This document shows, in pieces, positions 28,067-36,605 of a stretch of 64,000 nucleotides of DNA. The notes below the pieces were generated by a model. The model saw only the letters and a list, made by a program, of their open reading frames with translations, was not told where the DNA came from and ran no database searches. Numbering within the stretch: position 1 is the stretch's first letter; each line of letters starts with the position of its first letter. Location of the stretch: contig JAOBWK010000105.1 in NCBI GenBank assembly GCA_025463305.1, positions 1 to 64,000 on the forward strand. Reading direction: 5' to 3'. Made by a program: the position numbers and the translations under genes. This DNA is from Ilumatobacteraceae bacterium. Its GTDB lineage: Bacteria; Actinomycetota; Acidimicrobiia; Acidimicrobiales; Ilumatobacteraceae.

Positions 28067-31000
28067 CGGCCGGCCCCGTCGACGAAGGCGTGGTATGCGT
28101 CCCAGATCACCCGGGTGTACGCGACGGAGCGCCCGCAACGGAGCTCGGTCGCCGTTGCGATCACCGCGGCGGGATCGTGCTCGCGCACGGGGAGGGCGAG
28201 GAGGTCGTCGACCGTGAAGTCGCCCCAGAGGAACGCCGACTCGGTGTCCTTCATCTCCCGCGCGAGGTCGTCGTCCTCGATGGTGCCGTCGGCGTAGAGC
28301 ATCTCGACGGCACGGTCGAACAGCGGCAGCGGCTCGCGTAGGGCACGGAGGTAGGTGTCGGCCGCGGTGCTGAGCAGATGCCGAGCCGCGGCGACGCGCT
28401 CGGCGGCCTCGCCGGCGGGTCGGAGATCGTGCACCGTCGGCGCACCGTTGCCGCTGCCGGCGCGGAGTACCACCAGCGCGCTCCATGCCGCATCCGGATC
28501 GGCGACCGTGAGCGCCGCCAGCTCCAGCGCAGCACGCATCCGGTGACGCTCCTTCGGACGGGTGAAGTCGACACGGACGAGACGGTTGCCGGCGACGCGC
28601 TCGACGGTGTCGCGCAGCCGGATCGACGCGCGGTAGGAGCCATCGCCATCTCCATCGACATCGACATCGACATCGACATCGACATCGACGTCGATCCGCT
28701 CGACGGCGCTCGTCAGCTCGGCGGGTTCGGGCATCGCCGCGATGAGCGCGTCGACACCGGACTGCACATCGTCGAGCACGGCGTCGGCCAGGGCGCGCGG
28801 CGGCAGCGTGCCGCCGTGGCGCTTGGCATCGCGCCACTGCTCGATCGCGCCGGCCATCGTCTCGTTCGCTCCGGACGGTTCGTCGGCGCCGCCGAGGCGA
28901 CGCTGGTCGAGCAGCTCGGCGGCCAGCTGCCACAGCTCGAGCGGCCCGGCCACCAGCGGGATGTCGGTCTCGATCTCCTCCAGCGGGCGTGGCAGGCGGG
29001 CGTCGAGACGCCGGCCGAGGTAGGTGCGCGCCGGGCGGGTGACGGCGTCGGTGAGCTCGTCGATGCCGACCGTCGTCGGCAGCACGGCGGAGAGCACGGC
29101 GGCCTCGGTGAGCGTCGGGGTCGGCCGGCGCCGGAGCCGTGCGGCATCGCACATCGCGTCGTCGAACGAGAACGGCTCGGCGGTGGCCCCGTCGGCGCCG
29201 ACACCGAAGTTGCGCTCGTCGTAGGCCTGTCGAGGGTGACGACGCACGACGGCGGTGGGCGCGACGAGCCGGACGGCATCGAGCAGCTCCTCGACGAGCA
29301 CCGGCGGGGGCAGCTCGCGGTTGGTGGTGATGTCGCTGCCGTCGAACGTGACGAGCAGGTGGCTGCCGGCGGACATCACTGCGTCGAGCAGGAGGTGCCG
29401 TCCCTCGGCACGTGGATCTCGTTCACCCACGCACGGGCGGATGGCCAGCAGGTCGTCGCCGTCAGCACCCGACGAGCGGAGCGCGTTGTCGTCCAGCCCG
29501 AGGATGCACACCACCCGGGCCGGCAGGTTGCGCACCGGCACGAGCGCGGTGACCGTGACGGCGCCGGAGCGCAGGTTCAGCCGGCCGTGCTGCTCACCCA
29601 GGGTGTCGGCGAGCAGGGACCGCACGTCGCCGAGTGTGAGCTGGACCGCGCCGGCGCCCACCGCGACGGCGGCCCCGTCGCCGATGCGGGCGATGGCCTC
29701 CATCACCTCCAACCGCTGCCACGCGTCGTCGGAGCCGACGGTGAACAGGCCGTCGACGACGTCGGTGAGCAGCGCGACCCACGCGTCGGCGCCCTGCGCG
29801 TGCTCGGCGCCGGTGCGCACGCGATCCAGCCGACCGATCAGCTCGGCGAGCTGCCCGGCCGTCACCATCGCACCTGCATCGACGTCGTCGAAGGGCACGA
29901 TGCCGCCCGGACCGACCCGGGGTCGCGGCGACGGCATCGCCACTCCGAGCAGGACGCGGTCGAGCATCGCCGTCCACGTGCCTTCGGCGATGGCCGCCGG
30001 CAGCCAGCGGTCGCGGTGCTCGGCGTCGAGCCCCCAGCTGACCCCGAGCTCGTCGATCCAACGGCCGATCCGCTCGAGCGCGTCATCGTCGAAGCCGAAC
30101 GTGTCGGCCACCGGCCGCAGGCTGCACAGGGCGTGGACCTCGGGGCCGGTGCAGCGACCGCCGATGACTGCGAGCACGTCGACCAGTGCAGCGGCCACGG
30201 GGTTGTCGGTGCCGATGGACAGGTCGGTGACGCGCACCGGAATGGGCAGCGCGCTCCGCCGGAACACCGAGGCGATCAGCGGCGCGAAGCGGGGCAGGTC
30301 GGGGCAGAGCACGACGACGTCCCGGGCGGTGAGCGTGGGATCGGCCACGAACCGGTGGCCGAGCGCGTCGCGCAGCACCTCGAGCTGGCGCACCGTGCCG
30401 TGGCAGGCGTGCAGCTGCACCGTGTCGTCGTGGTGGGCGGGGTCGCCGACGGGCGCGTCGCCGCGTGCGGTCGGGGCATCGTCGTCGATGACCGCACGCT
30501 GGATGCGTTCGAGCACCGATCGGGCCGGGCCGAGGGTGGGTCGATCGGGGAAGGTGGTCTGGCGGCCGTCGTCGTGACCGACGATGCGGACCCGCGTCTC
30601 GAGCCCTGCGACCAGCGCCGCGGCCTCCATCGCCGGGCGCCCCCACGAGCGCAGCAGTGGCTGGGCGACCGCGGCCGAGGTGTCGGCGCTGCTGCGCAGC
30701 ACGAGCCGTCCGGCGAGGCGATGGCTCACCGCGGACCACGCGACGGGCGACGGATGGACGAGGTGCAGGTGGACCTCGCGCACGTCGGCCAGGGCGCGCA
30801 GCAGGGTGAGCTGCGCGGCGGACACGGCGCTGAGCCCGAACACGGCAACCCGCTCGGGCAGCGCGGGCGTGATCCGACCGTCGTGCAGCGCCTCGAGCAG
30901 ATCGGGCAGCAGCTCGGCCGAGCTCGGTGAGCCGATGGTGGCGCGCACCGCGCGCCACAGCGCTGGCTGCCAGCGGTGGTCGGCGGGCAGGGGCACGATG

Positions 31001-31491
31001 GCGTCGTGCTCGTCGAGCGTGCCGTCGCCGTCGTGGCCGAGCGCCCACTGCTGGATCATCTGCGGCCGGTTGATGGCGTAGCGGTCGAACAGGTCGGCGA
31101 CGTGTCGGGCGGTGGCGTAGCTGCCGGGCCGCCCGGCGTGCCAGCCCGGCACGGCGGCGTGGCCGGCGTGCAGCACGGCCAGCACCGACCACGTCGAGCG
31201 CTCGATGTCCCACGGATCGCCGACGTCGAGCGGACGTCCGAGCGCGGCCGCGGTGAACCGCGCCGGGAACACCATCTCGATGTTGGCGCACACGCCGGCG
31301 CGCTGATCGAGCAGCTGATCGCCGGTGCCGAGGCGGAGCGCCAGCTGCTGCTGCAACCAGTCGCGCACACCGGCGGTCGGCACCGACACGACCTCGGCCG
31401 TGAACGGATCGTCGAGCGGCCGGGCCAGCACCGCCGCCAACGAGTCGACGAGCGGGACGAGGTGGGAAGCGTGGTGGATGTGGAGGGCCAT
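28063..31491 (-). CDS. recC: RecC subunit of exodeoxyribonuclease V
   Basis: The 1142-residue product starts MALHIHHASHLVPLVDSLA. RecC is an inactivated helicase that splits the DNA strands and reads Chi sites. VSVPTAGVRDWLQQQLA, ANIEMVFPARF and VVVLCPDLPRFAPLIA are typical of the family, and the degenerate nuclease-like C-terminal region is present. As expected for RecC, no Walker A motif is seen. A microsatellite in the gene encodes an Asp-Val dipeptide run, a linker in the C-terminal third. It is the first gene of the operon and is divergent from the aldehyde dehydrogenase gene. Start fixed at the ATG preceding the conserved N-terminus; the much longer open frame upstream is discarded. Confidence 0.93.
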   Translation of the reverse strand: MALHIHHASHLVPLVDSLAAVLARPLDDPFTAEVVSVPTAGVRDWLQQQLALRLGTGDQLLDQRAGVCANIEMVFPARFTAAALGRPLDVGDPWDIERSTWSVLAVLHAGHAAVPGWHAGRPGSYATARHVADLFDRYAINRPQMIQQWALGHDGDGTLDEHDAIVPLPADHRWQPALWRAVRATIGSPSSAELLPDLLEALHDGRITPALPERVAVFGLSAVSAAQLTLLRALADVREVHLHLVHPSPVAWSAVSHRLAGRLVLRSSADTSAAVAQPLLRSWGRPAMEAAALVAGLETRVRIVGHDDGRQTTFPDRPTLGPARSVLERIQRAVIDDDAPTARGDAPVGDPAHHDDTVQLHACHGTVRQLEVLRDALGHRFVADPTLTARDVVVLCPDLPRFAPLIASVFRRSALPIPVRVTDLSIGTDNPVAAALVDVLAVIGGRCTGPEVHALCSLRPVADTFGFDDDALERIGRWIDELGVSWGLDAEHRDRWLPAAIAEGTWTAMLDRVLLGVAMPSPRPRVGPGGIVPFDDVDAGAMVTAGQLAELIGRLDRVRTGAEHAQGADAWVALLTDVVDGLFTVGSDDAWQRLEVMEAIARIGDGAAVAVGAGAVQLTLGDVRSLLADTLGEQHGRLNLRSGAVTVTALVPVRNLPARVVCILGLDDNALRSSGADGDDLLAIRPCVGERDPRAEGRHLLLDAVMSAGSHLLVTFDGSDITTNRELPPPVLVEELLDAVRLVAPTAVVRRHPRQAYDERNFGVGADGATAEPFSFDDAMCDAARLRRRPTPTLTEAAVLSAVLPTTVGIDELTDAVTRPARTYLGRRLDARLPRPLEEIETDIPLVAGPLELWQLAAELLDQRRLGGADEPSGANETMAGAIEQWRDAKRHGGTLPPRALADAVLDDVQSGVDALIAAMPEPAELTSAVERIDVDVDVDVDVDVDGDGDGSYRASIRLRDTVERVAGNRLVRVDFTRPKERHRMRAALELAALTVADPDAAWSALVVLRAGSGNGAPTVHDLRPAGEAAERVAAARHLLSTAADTYLRALREPLPLFDRAVEMLYADGTIEDDDLAREMKDTESAFLWGDFTVDDLLALPVREHDPAAVIATATELRCGRSVAYTRVIWDAYHAFVDGAGR
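28654..28689. repeat. hexanucleotide microsatellite inside recC
   Basis: Six perfect head-to-tail copies of ATCGAC, followed by a near copy GTCGAT. On the coding strand they encode an alternating Asp-Val run, flanked by Asp-Gly repeats. Each unit is two codons, so slippage would change linker length without breaking the frame. Confidence 0.9.
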
Positions 31492-31611
31492 GGGGTTGCA
31501 ACGTCGTGGACTGGGGCCGGAACGACCCGTGCTCATTCCACCACACGGGTGTGACAATCGGCCCCGACCGGAGCCGGGGCAGCCCGTGCCAGGCGTACTC
31601 TGGGGTCGAGT

Positions 31612-31630
31612 CCGGCTCGAGGGGAGCCGG
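31612..31630 (+). promoter_or_regulatory. 5' leader hairpin of the aldehyde dehydrogenase gene
   Basis: CCGGCTC and GAGCCGG form a perfect 7-bp stem with loop GAGGG, directly upstream of the ribosome site GAGAGGAAG. A possible -10, TACTCT, lies at 31596-31601. The hairpin would sit in the leader and could tune translation. Confidence 0.4.
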
Positions 31631-31644
31631 CGAGAGGAAGCGTG

Positions 31645-33072
31645 ATGACCACCTACGACCAGCTCTACATCAACGGGGCGTGGACCGCGTCCGGTTCCAC
31701 CGACACCATCGACGTCATCGATTCGGTGACCGAGACCGTGATGGCCACCATCCCGTCGGGCAACGCGGCCGACGTCGACGCCGCGGTCACCGCGGCGGTC
31801 GCGGCCTTCGAGGCGTGGTCCAGCACGCCCGTCGAAGAGCGCGCCAAGTACCTGACCCGCATCGGCGATGCCCTGGGCGCGCGCATGGACGAGCTCGCGT
31901 CGGCCATCTCGCGTGAGACCGGCATGGCCAAGTGGCTGTCCCAGCTGGTCCAGGTCGGCCTGCCGATCAACAGCTTCAACCAGGCCGCAGCGCTCGCCGA
32001 GTCGTACTCGTTCGAGGAGACACTCGGCTCGTCGCTCGTCGTGCGCGAGCCGATCGGCGTCGTGGCCTGCATCACGCCCTGGAACTACCCGCTGCACCAG
32101 ATCGCCGCCAAGGTCGCCTACGCGATGGCCGCCGGCTGCACCGTGGTGCTCAAGCCGAGCGAGGTCGCTCCCGTCGACGCGTTCATCCTCGCCGAGATCA
32201 TCCACGAGGTCGGCCTGCCGGCGGGCGTGTTCAACCTCGTCTCGGGCGTCGGCCCGATCGTCGGCGAGGCGATGGCCTCGCACCCCGGCGTCGACATGGT
32301 GTCCTTCACCGGCTCCACCCGCGCCGGCAAGCGCGTCGCCCAGCTCGGCGCGGAGACGATCAAGAAGATCGCGCTGGAGCTCGGCGGGAAGAGCGCGAAC
32401 GTGCTCCTGGACGATCTCGACGAGGCCGGTTTCGCCAAGGCCGTCAGCGACGGCGTCGGCAAGGCGTTCCTCAACTCCGGCCAGACCTGTTCGGCGCTGA
32501 CCCGCATGCTGGTCCCGAAGGACCGCCTGGCCCAGGCCGAGGCGATCGCCGGTGCCACCGCCGGGGCGATGAAGGTCGGCGATCCGTTCGCCGACGGCGT
32601 GCACCTCGGTCCACTCGCTTCGGCCGCCCAGCGCGACCGGGTGCAGGGCTACATCCAGAAGGGTCTCGACGAGGGCGCCACCCTCGTGGCCGGCGGCCTC
32701 GGTGCGCCGGAAGGGCTCGACGTGGGCTTCTACGTGCGCCCCACGGTGTTCTCCGGCGTGTCGCCCGACATGACCATCGCCCAGGAGGAGATCTTCGGGC
32801 CGGTGCTGTCGATCCTGCCGTACGAGGACGAGGACGACGCGGTGCGCATCGCCAACGGCGTGGTCTACGGCCTCGCCGGCGGTGTCTGGTCCGGTGACAA
32901 GGCCCACGCCGAGCAGGTGGCTCGCCGTCTGCGCACCGGCCAGGTCGAGGTCAACGGTGGGGCGTTCAACGCCAACGCACCGTTCGGTGGCTACAAGCAG
33001 TCCGGCATCGGCCGTGAGTACGGCCACTTCGGCCTCGAGGAGTTCCTGGAGATCAAGTCGCTGCAGCTGTGA
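31645..33072 (+). CDS. NAD(P)-dependent aldehyde dehydrogenase
   Basis: The 475-residue enzyme has all class I/II aldehyde dehydrogenase motifs: [39 protein letters not shown], catalytic Glu in [10 protein letters not shown], catalytic Cys in [19 protein letters not shown] and the C-terminal [15 protein letters not shown]. The preceding GAGAGGAAG fits a start at ATG 31645, with GTG 31642 one codon upstream as the alternative. A strong hairpin terminator lies about 55 bases after the stop. The gene stands alone, so the aldehyde substrate cannot be inferred. Confidence 0.93.
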   Translation: MTTYDQLYINGAWTASGSTDTIDVIDSVTETVMATIPSGNAADVDAAVTAAVAAFEAWSSTPVEERAKYLTRIGDALGARMDELASAISRETGMAKWLSQLVQVGLPINSFNQAAALAESYSFEETLGSSLVVREPIGVVACITPWNYPLHQIAAKVAYAMAAGCTVVLKPSEVAPVDAFILAEIIHEVGLPAGVFNLVSGVGPIVGEAMASHPGVDMVSFTGSTRAGKRVAQLGAETIKKIALELGGKSANVLLDDLDEAGFAKAVSDGVGKAFLNSGQTCSALTRMLVPKDRLAQAEAIAGATAGAMKVGDPFADGVHLGPLASAAQRDRVQGYIQKGLDEGATLVAGGLGAPEGLDVGFYVRPTVFSGVSPDMTIAQEEIFGPVLSILPYEDEDDAVRIANGVVYGLAGGVWSGDKAHAEQVARRLRTGQVEVNGGAFNANAPFGGYKQSGIGREYGHFGLEEFLEIKSLQL

Positions 33073-33125
33073 GATCCGGCGGGCGATGAGCCGAGCCGAC
33101 CCACCAGTGGCCGACGGATGACGCG

Positions 33126-33156
33126 AACGTGCCCGGGCTTCACGCCCGGGCACGTT
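33126..33156. terminator. strong hairpin after the aldehyde dehydrogenase gene
   Basis: AACGTGCCCGGGC (33126-33138) and GCCCGGGCACGTT (33144-33156) form a perfect 13-bp stem with loop TTCAC. No long U tract follows, as is common for actinobacterial terminators. Confidence 0.8.
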
Positions 33157-33380
33157 GCATGGGTTGGTTGGGTTTCGTGCTGCGAAGGCGCTCAGCTCCG
33201 GAGCTGGTCTCGAGATCACGTCGACGGGGCTGGCGTCGTGGGCGTTCTCGTCGACCAGCTCCGGATGCTGGCTTGGCCCCACGACTCGCCGGGATGAGGT
33301 GGTCAGTCCTCGATGGCGTTCGTCGTGTCGGTTCACGTCTGCTCGTTCCGCCGCTGGGATCAGAGCGTTCGTTCGGCCGA
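33157..33380. other. gene-free stretch with a long-range inverted repeat
   Basis: No convincing coding frame is present between the terminator and the chaplin-like gene. CCGGAGCTGGTC (33198-33209) and GACCAGCTCCGG (33253-33264) are perfect 12-base inverted repeats 43 bases apart. They could close the stem of a structured RNA or be the remnant of a mobile element; I see no transposase or target duplication. Confidence 0.4.
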
Positions 33381-33409
33381 AGCGGCACCCCGGTGGGCGG
33401 GGTGCCGCT
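33381..33409 (-). terminator. hairpin terminator of the chaplin-like gene
   Basis: AGCGGCACCCC (33381-33391) and GGGGTGCCGCT (33399-33409) form a perfect 11-bp stem with a 7-base loop, starting 16 bases past the stop codon of the leftward gene ending at 33426. Confidence 0.75.
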
Positions 33410-33425
33410 GGGCGATCAACCGGGC

Positions 33426-34601
33426 TCAGATGGTCCGGCGCAACCTCCTGGCTGCTGCGATGCGGGCGATCACACCCGACTGCAGCACGATGGCCCCGCC
33501 GAGCAGCAAGACCGTGATGCTGATGCCCGTGACGGGGAGGCTGCCACTGCCATCGCTGGAACCCGGCGTGGTGGAGGCGTTCACCGGGGCGAGCTGAGCC
33601 TCGCTGGTGGGGGTGGTCAGCGCATCGTCGCCGACCGGCACTGTGGTGGCCGGAGCCGTGGTGTCGGGCGTGGTGGCCGGGACCGTGGTGGCCGGAGCCG
33701 TGGTGGCCGGCACGGTGGCCGGGACCGTGGTGGTGGGAGCGTCCTCGGGGCAGGACCCCGTGGCCGATCCGTTCGCGGCACCCGCCGTGACACCGCACAC
33801 CTGCAGCGGCACATCGACGGTGATCAGGCCACCGTTGCCGCCGCCGACCGTCTGGCCCTTGGCGGGGCAGTCGCCCTTGGCGCCGGAGTCGAGCGCTCCG
33901 ACGGCGGCCCCGCAGGCCTGGACGCCGACGCCGACAGCGGCGAGGCCGCCCCCCGTGCCGGTGACCGCGGTCGGTCCGGTGGTGGGGCAGTCGCCCGTGG
34001 CGTTGGCGTCGATGACGCCGACCGAGACACCGCAGGCCTGGATCGGTGCGGCGACGCCGACGAGCCCGCCGGTGGTGCCGTCACTGATGATGGTGGGCCC
34101 GGTGGTGGGGCACGGTGCCGTCGCGGCACCCTGGATGCCGGCCACGGCGATGCCGCAGACCTGGACCGGAGCGGCCACGTTCACGAGCGGGCCCTGGCCG
34201 CCGGTGGTGATGCTGGGCGACGAGCCCGGGCTGGTGGGGCACGAGCCGTCCGCTGCGCCGTCGAGCACGCCGACGGTGATGTTGCAGAGCTGCACGGGCA
34301 GGTTGACGTTGACGAGGCTGGTGTTCAGCGGCGCCGGCAGCGTGGGCAGCGGCACATCGGGAGCCGGGATGCTCGGCAGGGTGATGTCGGTGCTCCCGCC
34401 CGGGAGCACGGCGTTGACGACGCCGGTGACGACATCGCAGACGGTGCCGATGATCTGCACACCGCTGTTGCAGGTGAGAGGGGTGTCGGCGGGGTGGGTG
34501 GCCGCAGCTGCGTGGCTGACACCGGTGCCCGACGAGATGAGTAGAGCCGCCATGCCGGCAGCGATGCCGGACTTGGCGAGGAAGGTCGTTGCCCGTCCCA
34601 T
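33426..34601 (-). CDS. chaplin-like repeat protein with LPVTG sortase anchor
   Basis: The 391-residue protein has a signal peptide (about residues 1-32, ending SHAAAA). A Cys-containing N-terminal segment is followed by five roughly 40-residue repeats of the form V-x-x-P-[VI]-Q-x-C-[GN]-[VI]…G-x-C-P (PVQLCNITVG, PVQVCGIAVA, PIQACGVSVG, GVQACGAAVG, PLQVCGVTAG), each with two Cys about 16 apart. A Thr/Pro/Ala stalk and the sorting signal SLPVTG, a hydrophobic helix and an Arg-rich tail close the protein. Repeat pattern and anchor resemble long chaplins (DUF320), which coat aerial hyphae of Streptomyces with amyloid fibres; those carry two chaplin domains and LAxTG anchors. Attachment to the wall by a sortase is expected. 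The ribosome site AAGGAG precedes ATG 34601. The chaplin relationship is by pattern, not proven. Confidence 0.72.
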   Translation of the reverse strand: MGRATTFLAKSGIAAGMAALLISSGTGVSHAAAATHPADTPLTCNSGVQIIGTVCDVVTGVVNAVLPGGSTDITLPSIPAPDVPLPTLPAPLNTSLVNVNLPVQLCNITVGVLDGAADGSCPTSPGSSPSITTGGQGPLVNVAAPVQVCGIAVAGIQGAATAPCPTTGPTIISDGTTGGLVGVAAPIQACGVSVGVIDANATGDCPTTGPTAVTGTGGGLAAVGVGVQACGAAVGALDSGAKGDCPAKGQTVGGGNGGLITVDVPLQVCGVTAGAANGSATGSCPEDAPTTTVPATVPATTAPATTVPATTPDTTAPATTVPVGDDALTTPTSEAQLAPVNASTTPGSSDGSGSLPVTGISITVLLLGGAIVLQSGVIARIAAARRLRRTI

Positions 34602-34747
34602 GGGATTCTCCTTGTGGTAGTGAGCAGAACTGAACGCTCACCGTGCAAGAGGGACTTCGTTCCGTGAGATGACGGCGGGATTGTTGCGGTTGTGTAACAG
34701 AATCGGATTTCGGGTGATCGAGCGCCGTGGACGCAACCGAGTTCCGG

Positions 34748-35887
34748 TCAGCGGTGCGATGGCAGCAACTGGCGGAGCCGGCTCTCGACGTCCTCACGGT
34801 TGACGTAGCCGCCGCACATCCGTCGCACCCCGGTGTAAGCGAAGCGGCCGTGCAGCACGCGCCAGTTGTCGAACAGCATCGCCTCGCCCGGCTGCAGCAC
34901 GTGGCGCCACTGCATCGCGGGGTCGTTGGCGATCGAGTCGAACGCCCGCAGCGCGTCGTAGAACGCGATCATCTCCGCCTCCGGCAGCAGGAACGGGGCC
35001 CGGTCGTAGTTGTTGAACGACACCTGCACCAGCCGGCCGGCGCGATCGAGGCGCAGCACGGGCCGTGCGGCCACCAGGTGCGATCCGTCGCCGATGTACT
35101 GACCCGGCACCGCGACGGTGGCGAGCGTGGCGAAGTGCTGAGGGTGCTCGGACCGCAGCCGCTCGGCCGCGGCGAACGCGTCGACCATCGTGCTCTCGCC
35201 GCCGGTGCCGTCGAACTGCAGGCAGTGCAGCAGCTGCACGCCCGGCGCGTCGTGCGAGTAGGTGCCGTCGGTGTGCGGCCGGAGCTCGAGGTTCGTGTAG
35301 GCGGTGTCGGCCTTGGTGAGGTCCGCGGTGAACTCCCACATCCCGCCGAAGATGGTCTCACGCACGTAGCCGACCCGGCGCAGCAGGGCCTCGGTGGCGT
35401 CGGCCGTTGCCGGTGTGCCGGTGGCGAGGCAGAACCCGAACCTGGTGGTGGTGGCCAGCCAGTCGCGCACGCCGTCGTCGGACGAGATGACGTCCGCGTA
35501 CGGCACGGTCGGCACGTTCGCCGTGATGCGGTCGCGGTCCCAGTGCTCCAGCTCGACGTCGACACCGACGTCGAGCGCAAGGCCGGCCGGCCTCGGGTCC
35601 CGGTACCGGGCGAGGAACGCGACGGGCAGCACGGACTCGGCCTGGTCCGCGTCGGTCCACGTGACCGTGACCGACTCGTCGGTGACCGATGCCGCCTGAC
35701 CGACGAGCACCGCCGGCAGGCCGGCGGTGTACAGCTGGCGCTGCTGGGTGACCGGGTGCAGGGTGTCGGCGTCGTGGGCGTTGTCGCGCAGCCAGATCCA
35801 CGGGTACCGGGTGCGCCCGCCATCGGACCAGGCGACCTCCAGCGAGATCGGGTCGAGGTGGACCGAGACGATCGACGCAGTGCTCAT
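34748..35887 (-). CDS. TauD/gamma-butyrobetaine hydroxylase-like Fe(II)/2-oxoglutarate dioxygenase
   Basis: The 379-residue protein has an N-terminal GBBH-type domain (WIWLRDNAHDADTLHPVTQQR) and a C-terminal TauD/TfdA oxygenase core with the iron ligands HTDGTYSHD (His, Asp) and the distal His in NWRVLHGRFAYTG; Arg in GVRRM is the likely 2-oxoglutarate contact. In true GBBH the first region holds a zinc with Cys residues; here they are replaced (RDNAHDADTLHP), so that zinc site is lost. The family hydroxylates betaines or trimethyllysine in carnitine synthesis, but the substrate here is open. A -10-like TAGGAT ends nine bases before the ATG. Divergent from the SHOCT gene. Confidence 0.82.
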   Translation of the reverse strand: MSTASIVSVHLDPISLEVAWSDGGRTRYPWIWLRDNAHDADTLHPVTQQRQLYTAGLPAVLVGQAASVTDESVTVTWTDADQAESVLPVAFLARYRDPRPAGLALDVGVDVELEHWDRDRITANVPTVPYADVISSDDGVRDWLATTTRFGFCLATGTPATADATEALLRRVGYVRETIFGGMWEFTADLTKADTAYTNLELRPHTDGTYSHDAPGVQLLHCLQFDGTGGESTMVDAFAAAERLRSEHPQHFATLATVAVPGQYIGDGSHLVAARPVLRLDRAGRLVQVSFNNYDRAPFLLPEAEMIAFYDALRAFDSIANDPAMQWRHVLQPGEAMLFDNWRVLHGRFAYTGVRRMCGGYVNREDVESRLRQLLPSHR

Positions 35888-35896
35888 CGGCCGTCG

Positions 35897-35958
35897 ATCC
35901 TACGAGCGGACGTGTCGCCGTGGCATGGCCGGCGCCCGGGTCGAGCGCGGCGTAGCCT
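35897..35958. promoter_or_regulatory. divergent leaderless -10 elements
   Basis: Leftward, TAGGAT (35902 to 35897) lies nine bases before the ATG of the dioxygenase gene. Rightward, TAGCCT (35953-35958) lies seven bases before the GTG at 35966. No ribosome site fits either start, so both transcripts are probably leaderless. Confidence 0.5.
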
Positions 35959-35965
35959 GCGGGCC

Positions 35966-36565
35966 GTGAGCTGGTTCAAGAAGAAGAAGTCGGTCGACGC
36001 CGACGACATGCTGCGCGACATCGTCCGCGGCGGCACGCCCGTCTCTGCCCCGGCGGCACCCGCTGGGATGGGGGCGCCGGCACCGATGGCGCCACCCGGA
36101 TCGATGCCGCCCTCGATGCCCGGCGCACCGGGATCGCTCGCGCCCCCGCACCAGGCGGGCCAGCCGACGTTCCAGTTCACCTCGAGCGGTGGGACGTCGT
36201 CGTTCGTCGCCCTCGGCGGTGCCGGTGGCGGCGACATGAGCGCAACGCTCGCCAAGGCGATGGACGCCATCGCCAGCCACGGCGACGTGCTCCGCGCCCG
36301 CGGCATCGACCCGGCGCAGATCCAGCAGATGCTGCAGATGCGGATGACCGGCCCCGGCGTGGCGGGCCAGCCGATGGTGTTCGTTGCCGGCCAACCGACC
36401 GTGCTCACGCCGGGTCAGCCGATGACGTCGCCGCCGGCCGCGGGGGCCGCGCCGCACGCCGATCTCGTCGCCGCGCTCGAAGATCTCAGCCGCCTGCACG
36501 CGGCCGGCTCGTTGAGCGATCAGGAGTTCGCCGAGGCCAAGACGAAGTTGCTCGCCGGCGGCTGA
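35966..36565 (+). CDS. SHOCT-domain protein with Pro/Gly/Met-rich linker
   Basis: The 199-residue protein begins MSWFKKKKSVDADDML, a short basic helix. A low-complexity region rich in Pro, Gly, Ala and Met (residues about 25-75) follows, then a segment with QMLQMRMTG and repeated QPMVFVAGQPTVLTPGQPM, and a C-terminal SHOCT domain (about residues 165-199) with DLVAALEDLSRLHAAGSLSD and FAEAKTKLL. SHOCT is a short oligomerisation-like domain found at the ends of many bacterial proteins. The GTG at 35966 was chosen because the -10 TAGCCT lies just before it and the basic N-terminus begins there. Function unknown. Confidence 0.75.
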   Translation: MSWFKKKKSVDADDMLRDIVRGGTPVSAPAAPAGMGAPAPMAPPGSMPPSMPGAPGSLAPPHQAGQPTFQFTSSGGTSSFVALGGAGGGDMSATLAKAMDAIASHGDVLRARGIDPAQIQQMLQMRMTGPGVAGQPMVFVAGQPTVLTPGQPMTSPPAAGAAPHADLVAALEDLSRLHAAGSLSDQEFAEAKTKLLAGG

Positions 36566-36581
36566 CCCGTTGTGGAACAGA

Positions 36582-36605
36582 ACAGGTGTGCGATAGAACA
36601 CCTGT
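36582..36605 (+). promoter_or_regulatory. palindrome abutting the helicase start codon
   Basis: ACAGGTGT (36582-36589) and ACACCTGT (36598-36605) are perfect inverted arms around GCGATAGA, and the second arm ends at the base before ATG 36606. A -10-like GATAGA (36592-36597) is in the centre, so the element could be an operator over a leaderless promoter. Confidence 0.5.

Noticed and set aside
28063..33798. A 1911-codon open frame containing recC
   Set aside because: Only the part from 31491 downstream has RecC sequence; upstream the frame reads through the aldehyde dehydrogenase gene on the other strand and lacks family similarity.
34727..35965. N-terminal extension of the SHOCT protein
   Set aside because: The frame is open to 34727 but overlaps the whole dioxygenase gene in antisense; the GTG at 35966 begins the conserved basic N-terminus.
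36571..36605. LexA/SOS box before the helicase
   Set aside because: GAACAGGTGTGC resembles GAAC-N4-GTTC only in part; the perfect palindrome there is ACAGGTGT/ACACCTGT, which is not the actinobacterial SOS consensus.
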